Source: an uncultured Reyranella sp.
Lineage (GTDB): Bacteria > Pseudomonadota > Alphaproteobacteria > Reyranellales > Reyranellaceae
Length of the DNA stretch: 64,000 nucleotides
Assembly: GCF_945957355.1 (NCBI RefSeq)
Contig: NZ_CAMFKM010000013.1
Coordinates: 62,001-126,000, forward strand
Direction of reading: 5' to 3'
A program made the translations under genes and the position numbers. This document shows positions 24,787-32,898 of this stretch, piece after piece; the stretch's first letter is position 1, and every line of letters begins with the position of its first letter. The notes beneath the pieces are model-generated. The model saw only the letters and a program-made list of their open reading frames with translations, was not told the origin of the DNA and searched no databases.

Positions 24787-26508
24787 TCAGCGCGCGCCGC
24801 GCACGAGCCGGCCGGGGCGGGCGCCGGTGAAGGCGCCGTCGCGGTAGGTCACCTCGCCGCCGACGATGGTGGCGACGTAGCCTTCGGCCTTCTGTTCCAG
24901 TCGGCGGCCGCCGCCCGGCAGGTTGTTCACCGGCCGTGGCGCCGAGACCTTGAGGCGGTCGAGGTCGATCACGTTGACGTCGGCCTTGTAGCCCGCCTGC
25001 AGCCGCCCGCGATCGCCCAGGCCGACCGTGCGCGCGGGCACGTCGGTGAGTTGCTGAATCGCCCAGGGCAGAGGCCAGCGCTCGCCCTTGCGGTCACGTG
25101 TCCAATAGGTGAGCGCATGTGTCGTGTAGCTCGCGTCGCAGATCAGACCATAATGCGCGCCGCCGTCGCCCAGCGCCATCACCGTGTGTTCGTGGCGCAG
25201 CATGCTGGCCATGTTGGCGTCGGAGCAGTCGGTGTAATTGGCGCCGGGATGAAACAGGATCGTGCGGCCGTCGCCACCGGCCAGAAGATCGTAGGCGAGT
25301 TCGAGCGGCGTGATGCCGAGCCGGGCGGCGCGCGCGTCGAGTCGCTGGTCGGCCGGCGGCGTATAGTCAGGCGGATCGCCCAGCACGAACATGTTGGCGA
25401 CGCTGCGCATGAAGGCCAGCATCTGCGGGTTGCGATAGGTCGGTTGCTCGGCGAGGAGCTGCGCTTTCATCGCCGGATCGCGCAGCCTGGCGAGCTTGGC
25501 CTCGAGAGTAAGGCCCTCGATCTCGCGATAGCTCGGGCAGGTCGAGAAGGGATGGAACGAGAGTTCCAGCCCGTAGAGCACGGCGACGGGGCGCGCCGCA
25601 ACCTGACCGCGGATCGGCAGCCCGTCGCGATGAGCCCGTTCGATCTCGCGCAGCAGGGTCTGCCAGCGTCCAGGGTAGAGCGAGAGGTCGAGCAGCGTGA
25701 AGGAGAGCGGCCGCCCCGAAAGCTCGACGAGCCGGCGCAGCATGGCGAACTCGGTGGCGCCTTCGGCTGTGGTGTCCGCGAAATCGTCGAGGAGCTGGAT
25801 CACGCCCTTGCCGGCGCGGCGCATGCCGCGCGCGATCGCAGCGAGCTCTTCCTCGCCTGCGGTGATGGTAGGCGTCAGCGCGCCGTCTGGCGTGCGATGG
25901 AACAGCGAGCGCGAGGTCGAGAAGCCGAGTGCGCCCGCATCGAGGCCTTCCTGGACGAGCGTCGCCATCTCCGCCAAGTCCGACGCATTGGCCGGCTCGC
26001 GGTCGACGCCGCGCTTCCCCATTACGAAGACGCGCAACGGCGCGTGCGGCACCTGTGTGGCGAAGTCGATGTCGCATTGCCGCTTCGACAGCGTGTCGAG
26101 GTAGTCGGGAAAGCTCTGCCAATTCCACGGCACGCCCTCACGCATCACCAACTCAGGGATATCCTCGACGCCTTCCATCAGGTTCATCAGCGTGTCGCGG
26201 TCCTGCGGGCGACAGGGTGCGAAGCCCACACCGCAATTGCCCATCAGCACCGTCGTCACGCCATGACCGGAGGAGGGCGAGAAGCGGTCGTCCCAGGTAA
26301 CCTGGCCGTCATAGTGGGTGTGGATGTCGACGAAACCCGGCGTCACGGCGAGCCCTTTGGCGTTGATCTCCTGGCGGCCCGTGCTGTCGATACGGCCGAT
26401 GGCGGCGATCCTGCCGTCCTGGATGGCGATGTCGGCTTCGCGCGGCTCTGTTCCGATCCCGTCGATCACGGTGCCGTTGCGCACGATCAGATCGTATGAG
26501 GCGGCCAT
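24787..26508 (-). CDS. N-acyl-D-amino-acid deacylase family amidohydrolase
   Basis: Zinc-dependent amidohydrolase of about 573 residues. It begins with the small beta domain (YDLIVRNGTVIDG), then the metal motif FVDIHTHYDGQ, a conserved Cys (GNCGVGFAP) used in D-aminoacylases as a metal ligand, and a late GDGGAHYG with the catalytic Asp. The C-terminal return of the beta domain carries ADVNVIDLD. It hydrolyses N-acyl D-amino acids or similar amides. ATG 26508 has AGAGGA upstream. The convergent monooxygenase ends four bases away; no functional link is visible. Confidence 0.92.
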   Translation of the reverse strand: MAASYDLIVRNGTVIDGIGTEPREADIAIQDGRIAAIGRIDSTGRQEINAKGLAVTPGFVDIHTHYDGQVTWDDRFSPSSGHGVTTVLMGNCGVGFAPCRPQDRDTLMNLMEGVEDIPELVMREGVPWNWQSFPDYLDTLSKRQCDIDFATQVPHAPLRVFVMGKRGVDREPANASDLAEMATLVQEGLDAGALGFSTSRSLFHRTPDGALTPTITAGEEELAAIARGMRRAGKGVIQLLDDFADTTAEGATEFAMLRRLVELSGRPLSFTLLDLSLYPGRWQTLLREIERAHRDGLPIRGQVAARPVAVLYGLELSFHPFSTCPSYREIEGLTLEAKLARLRDPAMKAQLLAEQPTYRNPQMLAFMRSVANMFVLGDPPDYTPPADQRLDARAARLGITPLELAYDLLAGGDGRTILFHPGANYTDCSDANMASMLRHEHTVMALGDGGAHYGLICDASYTTHALTYWTRDRKGERWPLPWAIQQLTDVPARTVGLGDRGRLQAGYKADVNVIDLDRLKVSAPRPVNNLPGGGRRLEQKAEGYVATIVGGEVTYRDGAFTGARPGRLVRGAR

Positions 26509-26580
26509 GGCGTCCTCTCGCAAGAGTTGCTCCGGATTGCCTAGCACTCCGGTAGCGGGAAGTGAAACACCAGCACGAAA

Positions 26581-26606
26581 ACGCCGGGACCTTGCGGTCC
26601 CGGCGT
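26581..26606 (-). terminator. rho-independent terminator of the downstream-facing Tat-protein gene
   Basis: Perfect 11-bp stem (ACGCCGGGACC with GGTCCCGGCGT) and a 4-base loop. Read on the minus strand it is followed by TTTT inside GCGTTTTCG, and it lies about 25 bases after the stop at 26631. Confidence 0.7.
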
Positions 26607-26630
26607 CATCGCCAAGATATGCAGAAATGC

Positions 26631-27266
26631 TTAGCGGATGATCGTGACCTGGAGCGCCGTCTGCACGCTGTACACCGTGGTGATCTGCGTGCCCGGCTTG
26701 ATCGTCTTCAGCGCGGCCTTGCCGGCCTCGCTCACGATCTGCGGCATCTGGATGACCTCGCCGCTGTCAGGTGAGGGCTTGTCGGGCTCGCCACCGGAGG
26801 CGTTGATCAGGAACACCGTATTGGTCGCGAGATCGACCTTGGTGCACATGCCGGCCATCGACCAGAGGCGGATGCGCTCCCGCGCGCCGGGGATACCCTC
26901 GATGCGGGCGCCCTGGGCCATCATCGCCTTGGCACGCGCCGTCACGGCGGGCGTGGTGGGGGCGATCAGGAAATCGACATAGTCGTACCACTGGACGTCA
27001 ACGATCTGGCCGACGCGGAGTGCTCCGTAGTTGGTGACCAGGTCGGCCGCCTTCATCTTAACTCGGCCGAGATCCTGCCAGACGATGACGAAGCCGCGCG
27101 TCTTCTCGTCGAGGCTGTGGATCGTGCCACGCTTGAAGTTCTGGTAGGCCGACGAAATGTAGAGGTCTTCCTGGGCCGTCGCGGAGAACGGCAGGACGGG
27201 CAGGACGGCGGTCGCGACAGCGACGCCACCGAGCAGCTTCAATGTCGAACGACGGTCTGCTTGCAT
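26631..27266 (-). CDS. hypothetical Tat-exported protein
   Basis: 211 residues. The N-terminus DRRSTLKLLGGVAVATAV is a good twin-arginine signal, with cleavage likely after SATAQ. The mature domain is beta-rich: an SLDEKTRGFVIVWQDLGRVK segment, YGALRVGQIVDVQWYDYVDF, and FLINASGG, resembling OB-like or SH3-like repeats seen in proteins that follow metal or flavin enzymes, but I do not recognise a family. ATG 27266 was chosen because AAGGGGGAGAG lies just upstream and it begins the signal. It is divergent from the type III polyketide synthase gene. Confidence 0.7.
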   Translation of the reverse strand: MQADRRSTLKLLGGVAVATAVLPVLPFSATAQEDLYISSAYQNFKRGTIHSLDEKTRGFVIVWQDLGRVKMKAADLVTNYGALRVGQIVDVQWYDYVDFLIAPTTPAVTARAKAMMAQGARIEGIPGARERIRLWSMAGMCTKVDLATNTVFLINASGGEPDKPSPDSGEVIQMPQIVSEAGKAALKTIKPGTQITTVYSVQTALQVTIIR

Positions 27267-27511
27267 AAGTCTCTCCCCCTTCACATCGCGCGGGATGTTC
27301 GGCTCCGGCACGCACGGGTCCTGGTACGCCTCCGAACAGACTGCGGGGTTATGCCGACGAAAGTTTTTCCCGGCAACTTCATTTGCAGCACTTCTGCGCG
27401 TATCTGGGAAGATCAATGATCTTTCCCTGGCGATGCGAGAACATCGTCAGGAAAACGTGACTTGAACCTCGGAGGGTGGGGGGATGGTTATGTTGGCGGA
27501 AGGAACACACC

Positions 27512-28570
27512 ATGCCTCATCAGAGTGCCCTGCTGTCCGTCGCCCGCGCCTTGCCGCCGCATCGGCTCCTGCAGACTGAAGCGGCCGAAGCGGCGCGGGG
27601 AATCTTCGCCCATCGCTATGCCGCCTTCGAGCGAATGGTGCCGGTCTTCACGACCTCCGGAATCGAAGCGCGCCACACGGTGATGCCCTTGGACTGGTAC
27701 CTCTCCTCGCTGGGCTGGCCCGAGCGCAACGCGGCCTATCTCGAAGGCGCGCAGGAACTGTTCGTCGAGGCCGCGATGCGGGCGCTCGCGGCCGCGGGGG
27801 TCCCAGCCTCCGAGGTCGACACGATCGTCACCATCTCCTCGACCGGCGTTGCGACGCCGAGCCTCGAGGCACGCGTTGCCGGGCGTGTAGGCTTTCGCGC
27901 CGATGTCGAACGCGTGCCGGTGTTCGGTCTCGGTTGCGCGGGCGGTGTCTCGGGCCTGGCGATTGCGAGCCGTCTGGCAGCGGCGCGGCCAGGCTCGACC
28001 GTGCTGATGGTCGCCATCGAGATCTGCACTTCGGCCTTCCGCATGGACCAGCTCACGCCCGCCAACATGGTGGCGACCGCCCTGTTCGGCGACGGCGCGG
28101 CAGCCTGCGTCGTGCGCGCCGGCTCGGGCGGGGAAGGACTCGCCCGGATCGAAGGGGCCGGTGAGCATCTTTGGCCCGACACGCTCGACATCATGGGCTG
28201 GAAGGTCGACCCGACGGGCCTTGGCGTCATCTTCGATCGCTCGATCCCGCCCTTCGCCGAGCAGAAGGTCGGGCCGGCGGTCGAGGGCATCCTGTCGCGC
28301 ATCGGTGTAGCGCGCGGCTCGGTCGATCGCTTCGCCTGTCATCCCGGTGGCGCCAAGGTGATCACCGCACTGGAAACGACCCTGCGTCTCGACCAGGGCG
28401 CGCTCGATCACGAACGCGAGGTGCTGCGCCGGTACGGCAACATGTCGGCGCCGACGGTGCTGTTCGTGCTGGAGCGACTGATGGAAGCCGGCCTGCCGCA
28501 GCGCACGGTGCTGACGGCGCTGGGGCCGGGCTTCACCTGCAGCTGCCTGTCGCTGACGCTCGCCGCCTGA
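27512..28570 (+). CDS. type III polyketide synthase (chalcone synthase-like)
   Basis: Homodimeric thiolase-fold condensing enzyme of 352 residues that extends an acyl-CoA starter with malonyl-CoA to make alkylresorcinols, alkylpyrones or similar aromatic products. The catalytic triad is visible: Cys142 in FGLGCAGG, His277 in ACHPGG and Asn310 in YGNMSAP. AAGGAA precedes the ATG. It is followed after nine bases by an isoprenylcysteine methyltransferase-like gene, the pairing seen in bacterial alkylresorcinol/alkylpyrone methyl ether loci. Confidence 0.95.
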   Translation: MPHQSALLSVARALPPHRLLQTEAAEAARGIFAHRYAAFERMVPVFTTSGIEARHTVMPLDWYLSSLGWPERNAAYLEGAQELFVEAAMRALAAAGVPASEVDTIVTISSTGVATPSLEARVAGRVGFRADVERVPVFGLGCAGGVSGLAIASRLAAARPGSTVLMVAIEICTSAFRMDQLTPANMVATALFGDGAAACVVRAGSGGEGLARIEGAGEHLWPDTLDIMGWKVDPTGLGVIFDRSIPPFAEQKVGPAVEGILSRIGVARGSVDRFACHPGGAKVITALETTLRLDQGALDHEREVLRRYGNMSAPTVLFVLERLMEAGLPQRTVLTALGPGFTCSCLSLTLAA

Positions 28571-28579
28571 GACCCGGAA

Positions 28580-29083
28580 ATGAACTGGGCGGCGCTCATC
28601 CTCGCCTTTGTCACGATGCAGCGGCTGGGTGAACTCGTGCTGGCTCGACGCAACACCCGTCGCCTGCTGGCGCAGGGCGCGCACGAGGTCGGCGCGGCGC
28701 ACTACCCTCTAATCGTGGTGCTGCACGCCGCCTGGCTGCTTGGTCTCTGGTATCTGGCGGTGTATCGCGCACCTGCGGGACAGGACATCAACCTGCTCTG
28801 GCTCGTCCTCTTTGCCGCCCTGCAGGTCGCGCGGCTCTGGGTAATCGCCTCACTGGGCGGACGTTGGACGACCCGCATCATCGTTCTGCCGGGTGCGCCG
28901 CTGGTGCAGCGCGGCCCCTACCGTTTCCTGTCCCATCCGAACTACTGGGTGGTGGCGGGCGAGTTCCTCGTCCTGCCGCTCGTGTTCGGGCTGGCATGGT
29001 ACGGCCTTGTCTTCTCGCTGCTCAATGCTGTGGTGATGTGGATTCGGATTCGGGCCGAATCGGCGGCGCTGGGATCTCAATAG
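28580..29083 (+). CDS. isoprenylcysteine carboxyl methyltransferase family protein
   Basis: Small integral-membrane SAM-dependent methyltransferase of 167 residues. Hydrophobic helices at about 4-20, 43-61, 70-90 and 125-155; the SAM-binding family motif RGPYRFLSHPNYWVVAGE is at about 111-128. It lies nine bases after the type III polyketide synthase and probably methylates the polyketide product, as BpsB/SrsB-type partners do (inference from known pairs). The last 7 bases overlap the convergent glutaminase gene. Confidence 0.9.
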   Translation: MNWAALILAFVTMQRLGELVLARRNTRRLLAQGAHEVGAAHYPLIVVLHAAWLLGLWYLAVYRAPAGQDINLLWLVLFAALQVARLWVIASLGGRWTTRIIVLPGAPLVQRGPYRFLSHPNYWVVAGEFLVLPLVFGLAWYGLVFSLLNAVVMWIRIRAESAALGSQ

Positions 29084-30912
29084 GATGCCAGCACCTCGAT
29101 CTTGTTGTTGGCGACGATCAGGCGCTTTGCAAGCAGGCGGGCAAGGTTGGCCATGATCTTCTCGCCGGCGTGCGGGTACCGGTCGCGGAAGCCATTGAAG
29201 GCATCCAGGGACAATTCGAGGCAGGTGACGTGCGTGTCGGCCCAGACGTCGGCCGACCGGCTCCTCTCCAACAGTGCCATCTCGCCCACGGCCATGCCGG
29301 CGGAGAGAGTGGCGAGCCGGACGCCGCTGTGCAGGCGGACGCTGACGACCCCGCTCGATACGAACATCACGGACGATGCCGGATCTCCGGCGGAAATCAG
29401 CCGATCGCCAATTCGATACTCGCGCCGGACTATCGAGCTGGTGAGGACAGCCAGTTCATCGGCGTCCAGTCCAGCCAGCAACTCCTGCTCGGCAATGTCG
29501 ACCGAGTGGCCGCGATAGAGATCCCCATCCTGGCTCTGGATGATGCAGTCCTCGGCCCACTCGATCGCTTCGTCCAGCAGCCCGATGACGTGCACGCTCG
29601 GCCGGTCGGCCAGCCAGCCGCGAAGGGCTTGTTCGGCCGGAGTTCCCTTGGGGATTCCGCTGAACACCATCTCGACCCTTCCAGACGCGAGGTCGTCGAA
29701 GATGTCAGCAAGTAACCGCAGCGCCGCATCGCTGACGGAGGGCACGCGCCGGAAGTCGAGTATCAGGTAGTTCAGGCCCCGGCGGAGACTGCTGATGCGC
29801 CGCGACACGTACTCGACGTTGGCGAAGCTCAATGCGCCGGTAAGCTCGAGGATCGCACACTCTGCGTGATGCGCTTCGAGGATGGCCTGCTCGTGCGCCG
29901 GCCGGCTGCGGCGCGACGAGACGCTGCCGACGTCGTAGCCGGCAGCGATGCAGGTCTGCGCGTCGCCGACCCGGTTAAGCATATGCAGGCCGAAATGCGT
30001 CGACAGCGCCTCGCAGGTGCGTAGGCCACGGACGCTGTTTCCCTGGTCGTCGATGCGCGGCGAATAGGTGCCCAGGCCGAGCTGCGAGGGAAGGGCCGCG
30101 ACGATGCCGCCGCCGACGCCGCTCTTGGCGGGAATGCCGACGCGATAGACCCAGCCCCCGGCCGAATCGTACATGCCCGAACTGGTCATGACGGAGAGCG
30201 TGCGGGCCACGGCATAGGACGACGTGACCTGCTCGCCGGTCAGTGGATTGCGCCCCTTGTTTGCCAGGGTCGCTGCCATGACGGACAGATCCCGCGCCGA
30301 GACGCGGAGCGAGCATTGGCGGAAATAGACGTCCAGCACCTTGTCCACGTCGCCCTGCAGGACGCCGTGGTTGCGCAGGAGATAGGCGATCGCCCGGTTG
30401 CGGTCACCGCTTTCCCGCTCCGACCGGAAGGTGGGCTCGTCCACCTCGAGCCGGCGTCCGGCAAAGCGCCCCAGGGTGCTTCGTACGCGCTCAAATGCGC
30501 CGTCGGCGTCGCTTTCGCAGATCAGCCCGACGCAGGCGATTGCGCCCGCGTTGACCATCGGGTTGAAAGGGCGATTGTCCGCCCTCAGCCGGATCGAGTT
30601 GAAGGCGTCGCCACTGGGTTCGACTCCCACGATCGCCTCGACCCTGTCGGCGCCGACCGCTTCGAGGGCGAGAGCGAAGACAAATGCTTTCGAAATCGAC
30701 TGGATGGTGAATTCGACCGTGCTGTCGCCGACTTCGTAGACGAATCCGTCGACCGTCGTCGCGGCAATTCCGAAATGGTTGGGATCGGCAAGTGCCAGCT
30801 CAGGAATGTACGAGGCGACCTCTCCGCTATCGTCCTTGGAGAAGTCCGCATGGCAGTGCGCCAGGAATCGCGCCAGGGGGAGTTCGGTGGTGGAAACTCG
30901 ATTCTGGTCCAT
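29077..30912 (-). CDS. glsA: glutaminase A fused to STAS and cyclic-nucleotide-binding domains
   Basis: About 611 residues. Residues 1-320 are a serine-dependent glutaminase (glutamine to glutamate plus ammonia) with the Ser72-x-x-Lys75 nucleophile pair in QSISKAF, NPMVNAGAI and KSGVGGGI. Residues about 345-450 form an STAS domain (HHAECAILELTGALSFANVEY, then VPSVSDAALRLL), and about 465-590 a cyclic nucleotide-binding domain with AVGEMALLERSRSADVWA. A single glutaminase is about 310 residues, so the C-terminal half is regulatory. Glutaminase-STAS-cNMP fusions occur elsewhere. ATG 30912 is preferred to GTG 30921. Confidence 0.93.
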   Translation of the reverse strand: MDQNRVSTTELPLARFLAHCHADFSKDDSGEVASYIPELALADPNHFGIAATTVDGFVYEVGDSTVEFTIQSISKAFVFALALEAVGADRVEAIVGVEPSGDAFNSIRLRADNRPFNPMVNAGAIACVGLICESDADGAFERVRSTLGRFAGRRLEVDEPTFRSERESGDRNRAIAYLLRNHGVLQGDVDKVLDVYFRQCSLRVSARDLSVMAATLANKGRNPLTGEQVTSSYAVARTLSVMTSSGMYDSAGGWVYRVGIPAKSGVGGGIVAALPSQLGLGTYSPRIDDQGNSVRGLRTCEALSTHFGLHMLNRVGDAQTCIAAGYDVGSVSSRRSRPAHEQAILEAHHAECAILELTGALSFANVEYVSRRISSLRRGLNYLILDFRRVPSVSDAALRLLADIFDDLASGRVEMVFSGIPKGTPAEQALRGWLADRPSVHVIGLLDEAIEWAEDCIIQSQDGDLYRGHSVDIAEQELLAGLDADELAVLTSSIVRREYRIGDRLISAGDPASSVMFVSSGVVSVRLHSGVRLATLSAGMAVGEMALLERSRSADVWADTHVTCLELSLDAFNGFRDRYPHAGEKIMANLARLLAKRLIVANNKIEVLASY

Positions 30913-31021
30913 TTGCGGCACGTGGGGCTGAGATGTCAGGTCTTGCGAGGCTTCGCCGCCCCTCGGGACTTTATGGCAGGAGTATTCTTCAGTCGATGGA
31001 CAGGAGGGAGGCGAGCGGGCC

Positions 31022-31879
31022 TCAGATCACCCGCTGCGTCCGCGCGAAGGCCATGTAGAGGTCGTGCGCGCGGGCGGCGATCGGACCGGGCTGCATGTCG
31101 CGGCCTTCGTAGCGGCTGACCGGCTGCACCTTGCCGGCATTGCCGGTGGTGAACATCTCGTCGGCTTCCTCCAGCTCCGCCGGACGGATCGTGCGCTCCT
31201 CGACCGTGATGCCGGCCGAGCGCAGGAGCCTGATCGTCCGATGGCGCGTGATGCCGGCCAGGAAGCTGCCGTTCGGCACGGGTGTCGCGACCACGCCGTT
31301 ACGGGCAATGAAGAGGTTGGAGCTGCAGGTCTCCGCCACGTTGCCCAGCGGGTCGAGCACGACGCCGTTGTTGAAGCCGCGCTTCAGCATCTCTGCGACA
31401 CCGCGCGAGGAATTGGGGTAGAGGCAGCTCGCCTTGGCGTCGGTCGGCGCGGTCTCGGGCGCCGGCCGGCGGATCGACCGGCAGAGGCCGAGGGTCAGCG
31501 GCGTGCCGGCGCGCATCGGCGCGACATAGGTGCAGAGCAGGAACTGCGCGGAGTCCGGATCGACCGAGATGGGACCGGCGCCGCCTTTGCCGGCCCAGAA
31601 CATCGGCCGGACATAGAGCTCGGCCTTGGGCCCAAAGCGCCGCACGCTCTCGTGCATCAGCTTCAGGATCTCTTCCGGCGTCTGGGTCGGGTTCAGGCCG
31701 ATGGCGCGGGCCGAACGCACCACGCGTTCCGCATGGAGGTCGAGGTCGGGGCCGCAGCCCTCGAACGCCCGCCCGCCGTCGAATACCATGGAGCCCAGCC
31801 AGAAGGCGTGGTCGCGCGGGCCCAGGATCGCCGGGTTGCCTTCGTGCCAGGTGCCGTTCCAGTAGGTGAGCGTGTCCAT
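31022..31879 (-). CDS. ilvE: branched-chain amino acid aminotransferase family (class IV)
   Basis: PLP enzyme of fold type IV, 285 residues, moving the amino group of Leu, Ile or Val to 2-oxoglutarate. The catalytic Lys is in DAKASCLYPN and the BCAT signature region reads GNVAETCSSNLF. The start ATG 31879 has GAGGATAG upstream and heads the conserved YWNGTWHEGNPAI. D-amino acid transaminases and aminodeoxychorismate lyases share the fold, but the motif set favours BCAT. Divergent from a DMT carrier gene (42 bases). Confidence 0.88.
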   Translation of the reverse strand: MDTLTYWNGTWHEGNPAILGPRDHAFWLGSMVFDGGRAFEGCGPDLDLHAERVVRSARAIGLNPTQTPEEILKLMHESVRRFGPKAELYVRPMFWAGKGGAGPISVDPDSAQFLLCTYVAPMRAGTPLTLGLCRSIRRPAPETAPTDAKASCLYPNSSRGVAEMLKRGFNNGVVLDPLGNVAETCSSNLFIARNGVVATPVPNGSFLAGITRHRTIRLLRSAGITVEERTIRPAELEEADEMFTTGNAGKVQPVSRYEGRDMQPGPIAARAHDLYMAFARTQRVI

Positions 31880-31921
31880 TCTATCCTCGTCGTCCCTCGA
31901 AGCGCGCGGACATAGCAGACG

Positions 31922-32788
31922 ATGAGCGGTGCGGCCATCCTCGCATTGGGCGCGGCCTTCTGCTTCGCACTGGCACTGATTCTGACGCAGTTTGGCCTGC
32001 GGACGATGCCGTCCTGGCGTTCCCCGCTTTATTCGATCGGCGGTGCGCTGGTCGTGGCGTGGCTTGCGGCGATTCTGTTCGTCGACTGGAGCACCTTCAA
32101 TCTCGATGCGGCGCTGATCTTCGCTGGGGTCGGCTGTATCTTCCCCGTCGTCGTCTCCATTCTCGCGGTGCGCTCGAACGAGCGGCTGGGGCCGGCGGTG
32201 GCCGGCGCCGTCGGCAACGTGACGCCGATCTTCGCCGTGCTGGGCGCGGTGCTGTTCCTCGGCGAGCATCTCGGGTTCGTGCAGTTGGCCGGCCTCGCGA
32301 TGGTGGTCGGCGGCGTGGCCTTGCTGGCGCTGCGCGGCGGCACCGGTGGCCGGCACTGGTCGGTCTGGGTGCTTGGACTTCCACTCGCTGCAGCGCTGGT
32401 GCGCGGCGCGATCCAGCCCGCGATCAAGACGGGCCTTGGCTTGTGGCACGAACCGCTGGCCGCCGCCGCGATCGGCTATGCGCTCTCCTCCGTCGTGATC
32501 GTGTCTCTTGTCGGCCGCCGCGCCTTGAGGGAAGGGCCGGCGATCCGCAGTGGGGTGCTGTGGTTCCTGGCCGTCGGCTTCGCCAACGGCAGCGCCACCT
32601 TCCTTCTCTATGCGGCGCTGGGCCTCGGCTCCATCACCGTCGTCGCACCACTGGTCGCGCTCTTCCCGCTGATGGGCGTGGTAATGAGCTGGATATTCCT
32701 GCGCGGCGAGCAGCTTCATGCGATCGGGTTGCTCGGCATCGTCGTCAGCGTGGCCGGCGTCATTCTCTTGCTTCTGGGTGGAACCTGA
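31922..32788 (+). CDS. EamA/DMT-superfamily transporter
   Basis: Inner-membrane carrier of 288 residues with ten hydrophobic helices in two EamA repeats (about residues 3-135 and 145-288). Typical markers are the end-of-repeat phrases LGEHLGFVQLAGLAMVVGG and LRGEQLHAIGLLGIVVSVAG. Substrate unknown; this superfamily exports metabolites or amino acids. It is 110 bases upstream of the altronate dehydratase-type gene and may feed or drain that pathway. Confidence 0.9.
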   Translation: MSGAAILALGAAFCFALALILTQFGLRTMPSWRSPLYSIGGALVVAWLAAILFVDWSTFNLDAALIFAGVGCIFPVVVSILAVRSNERLGPAVAGAVGNVTPIFAVLGAVLFLGEHLGFVQLAGLAMVVGGVALLALRGGTGGRHWSVWVLGLPLAAALVRGAIQPAIKTGLGLWHEPLAAAAIGYALSSVVIVSLVGRRALREGPAIRSGVLWFLAVGFANGSATFLLYAALGLGSITVVAPLVALFPLMGVVMSWIFLRGEQLHAIGLLGIVVSVAGVILLLLGGT

Positions 32789-32898
32789 AGGCAGGGCCGG
32801 GCAGATCGATGCGATTGGCCCGCAATGATCGTTGGTCCGGAAGCAGTTGCTGCGGGCTGGGGGTGTACTAAGGTCTGCCGACTTCGGAGGAAACAACA

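Noticed and set aside
24703..26499. 598-codon open frame on the plus strand
   Set aside because: Antisense shadow of the D-aminoacylase-family gene; no motif.
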